Shown: piece by piece, positions 61,649 to 64,000 of the stretch
Layout of the letters: each line of letters starts with the position of its first letter
Numbering within the stretch: the stretch's first letter is position 1
Source: Drosophila miranda
Taxonomy: Eukaryota > Arthropoda > Insecta > Diptera > Drosophilidae
Reading direction: 5' to 3'
DNA: 64,000 bases
NCBI RefSeq assembly: GCF_003369915.1
Contig: NC_046675.1
Coordinates: forward strand, 2,976,001 to 3,040,000
Made by a program: the position numbers and the translations under genes
Notes under the pieces: model-generated
What the model was told of the DNA's origin: nothing
Databases searched by the model: none
The model's input: the letters and a program-made list of their open reading frames with translations, nothing else

Positions 61649-64000
61649 TCACTTTGTGTTTTCGTCTTTTTTCCCCTCTGTTTTTCTCGTCTCTAAACTG
61701 GAAAGCTGGGAAGCAGGAGCCTCCGCTTTTGACTTCACTTTGGGTCGTAGAAGAGTGTCGAATCCACCAAAAGGTGCCTCAATGATAAGGTAAAATACAT
61801 ACGCCATCAAAACCGTGAATCCGAAATCGGACCAAAACTTAAGCATCTGCAAAAATTGATAAAGGTTGCATTTAAGCCAGAAGAGTTGATCATTCACAAA
61901 TTAAACCTACCACAGTGTAGTCGGAGAAGTACGTGCTGGTCCTTGTGTTTTTGCTGTTTACTTCCAGCATGAACATGTGCCAGATGTACACGGAATAGGA
62001 GAGTCTCGAGAGAGGCTGCCACAATGGCGAGGATAGGAAACTGTCTGCCAGACCGCCATGGCCCTGCATGCAGGCAAAGACGATCCAACACAGGGCTAGG
62101 GGCCAGCCCACTCGGGTAAGCGTGTAGTACAGAGACTCCTTGAGGGTAGACAGGGGTGGAGCACTCATTGGGTCACAGGGTACAGGGCAAAGATTGAGGT
62201 GAAGATCATGGCCAGACTAAGAACCCATCCTGACCATACGGCAATCCGGCCTAGCTGGAACTTCTTCCCCCGATTTAGGTGGAGAAAGTATCCGAACAGA
62301 AATCCAATCAGCCAAGGAGCGGCGTGCCGGTGCGTGGCGAAGTATAGCTTTTTATTAGCACTAGTATCAGCGGTAAGATTCCTTAAAAACAGAAAATGAT
62401 TCTGAAAGGCGAGTAAGAATCTATCATTGAACTTACGTCAGAACCAGCGAGTATTTGTTGATCATCATCGTGGCAAAGAGGCAAGACGAAACCAGGAGCA
62501 CAAGCACCACAATGCCAGCGGCTGCCTTCTTGCCCCACTTGTACAGAGCAATCAGCAGAAGCGGAGAGATAAGGTATAGTTGCATATCCACTGCCAAGTA
62601 CCAGGAATGGGACATGCACTGAAAGGGTGATCCAGAGTTGTTCAAAATTGTCGGCGGGGAATAATTTTGTGTGCTTTAGTTACAATATTCGATGTGGCAT
62701 AGTTCTGCACGAAGAGCAGTGTCCAAAACCACCCGCTCTCACATGCGGCACTACCAGTGTATCCACCGGCGAAAAGCGGCCCGCCTGATACCACGGGCAT
62801 GAACTTCATATAGACTAGAATAGCCACTGCCAGGACGGGAACGATGCGTATAAGCCGATGGAGATACATCAACGGAGCGTTCAGACTACCATTGGATCTG
62901 CCACAAAATAAGGAATGCGCAATGATCAATGAAATATACGGTTTCATATACGGTATACCAGCAGGCCGCCAACGAAGAAAAAGGAGTCCACAGAGAAAAC
63001 ACCGTGCAGAATAATGCTGGAAAATGGTTGCTCGACCCACTAAAAAAATTAAGAAAGGAAAATTTACGATCTGAATTGTTTTTGCATAAACAGAAATGAG
63101 GCCACTAACCGAAAGCATATTGAGAGTATTTATATTCGGAGAAAGTAGCGAAAAAATGTATTCATGACCAAAAACAACCCAGAACAGGGACATGCAGCGG
63201 ATTCCATCAAGACAACTGATCACATTCGGATTCGATTTGCTGTCAACAATGCGGAAAATGGCACGAGAACTTGACCGTGCCAAGCAAATCTTCACAATCG
63301 CAGGTACACTACCTGGAAGGCAAAATACGAGTTATTTCATTTTGTAAATCATTCCGTTCTCTCCGTTACTCACTCTGATCCTGGCATAGGAAGTAGTTGT
63401 AGAGCGTGCATAGACCCACGATAGTACCCATCAAGCCAAGAAGTACACTGCAATCCATAGTATGAGTCACAGAATTTAATTATGATACGGTCTAACTTAC
63501 ACTGTGAAAATGGTCATTCCATCCCAAGGTTTCGATTCACTTGTCTGGCAAGAAGCTTCTTTAATGTTCATACTTAAGCTGCTCGAGTTAAACAGTTTCT
63601 GCACTAATTGTTCTAGAAACAAATCCATGTTTGCCGCAGAGCACGAAGCCGGAAAGCATGATGCGATCTTCAATTGGTTCGTTAGTAACGAAACATATTG
63701 AGGCAGGGAACTAAAGGACACGTTGAGAAAGCAGTACTTTCCATTTATGCTGTGACTACTGGTGATCTCTTTGCTGATCTTGATGCATTCATCGAAATTG
63801 CCAAAATTGACGATGTTACCATACAGCAGTCCCGACGGAATGGAGCCCCAAGCATCGATCACTGCTCACAGAATTCATCCAGTTTAGTTCGCACTCACTT
63901 GAATATAATTTTCATTATTTACTTACTCTTCAGTGCCCATAATTGTCCAGCAGTAAGAGCCTGCATGAACTGCGCCATGTCCGCGAGACACAACAGATCC
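61649..64000 (-). CDS. NRF-6/NDG-4-like multipass membrane acyltransferase, 5' end beyond the right edge; two frame problems
   Basis: Exons (minus): 64000-63927, 63861-63501, 63447-63374, 63312-63110, 63039-62959, 62897-62684, 62618-62437, 62381-61911, 61846-61649. The N-terminal part is the cysteine-containing extracellular NRF domain (FGNFDECI, CFPASC), then the first membrane span (VVLLGLMGTIVGLCTLYNYF). The acyltransferase-3 domain follows: CLDGIRCMSLFWVVFGHEY, FSVDSFFFVGGLL, NAPLMYLHRLIRIVPVLAV, CMSHSWYLAVDMQLYLISPL, THRHAAPWLIGFLFGYFLH and SRLSYSVYIWHMFMLE; the tail is short and charged. These proteins are thought to move acyl groups on lipids or sterols; the worm founder gene governs fluoxetine response and yolk transport. 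Seven of the eight junctions are in phase. The 62959/62897 junction leaves a stop in frame, and near 62165 the frame shifts by one base inside exon 8 (a stop directly after FALYPVTQ, the family sequence resuming as SAPPLSTLKE in another frame). Either a decaying gene or assembly indels. Confidence 0.85.

Noticed and set aside
61894..62091. 65-residue alternative minus-strand frame in acyltransferase exon 8
   Set aside because: The frame with SRLSYSVYIWHMFMLE carries the conserved family motif; this one is its shadow.

Overview
The window reads as euchromatic DNA of a fruit fly, genus Drosophila. Coding exons are sparse. Introns are mostly 55-70 bases or several kilobases, with GTRAGT donors. 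Non-coding DNA is full of CA/GT, CT/GA, CAG and ATACATA microsatellites, and every recognisable gene belongs to a family prominent in flies. I suspect the obscura group from the microsatellite density and GC-rich codons, but this is inference only. No IS-like element, CRISPR array, rRNA, convincing tRNA or intact transposon was found.

Layout, left to right. (1) 1-5024, minus strand: 5' part of a secreted type-B carboxylesterase (four exons, running off the left edge at the nucleophile elbow), with a 3.5 kb intron. (2) 5025-10240: non-coding. (3) 10301-11913, minus: a complete two-exon UDP-glycosyltransferase lacking usual active-site residues. (4) 11914-26768: 15 kb without a convincing gene. 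(5) 26784-27556, minus: a compact four-exon DUF1091-family secreted protein, visible only after splicing. (6) 30857-31801, minus: an intronless gene of unknown function. (7) 31802-41439: about 10 kb of non-coding DNA. (8) 41440-52859, plus: a six-exon beaten-path (beat) family immunoglobulin protein of 444 residues, with a very large insertion in its first Ig domain. (9) 52860-61648: probable 3' UTR, then non-coding DNA. (10) 61649-64000, minus: most of an NRF-6/NDG-4-like multipass acyltransferase, running off the right edge, with two places where the reading frame does not hold.

The genes do not form a pathway or operon. The esterase and the glycosyltransferase are detoxification/lipophile-metabolism families. 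The beat protein belongs to a neural cell-surface recognition family. The DUF1091 protein belongs to a family with chemosensory and pheromone-related members. The long non-coding blocks on both sides of beat are the natural place for its regulatory DNA.

Exon structures were built by hand from splice-site consensus, reading-frame phase and family resemblance. Phases agree at all junctions except one in the acyltransferase. No database search or transcript evidence was available.
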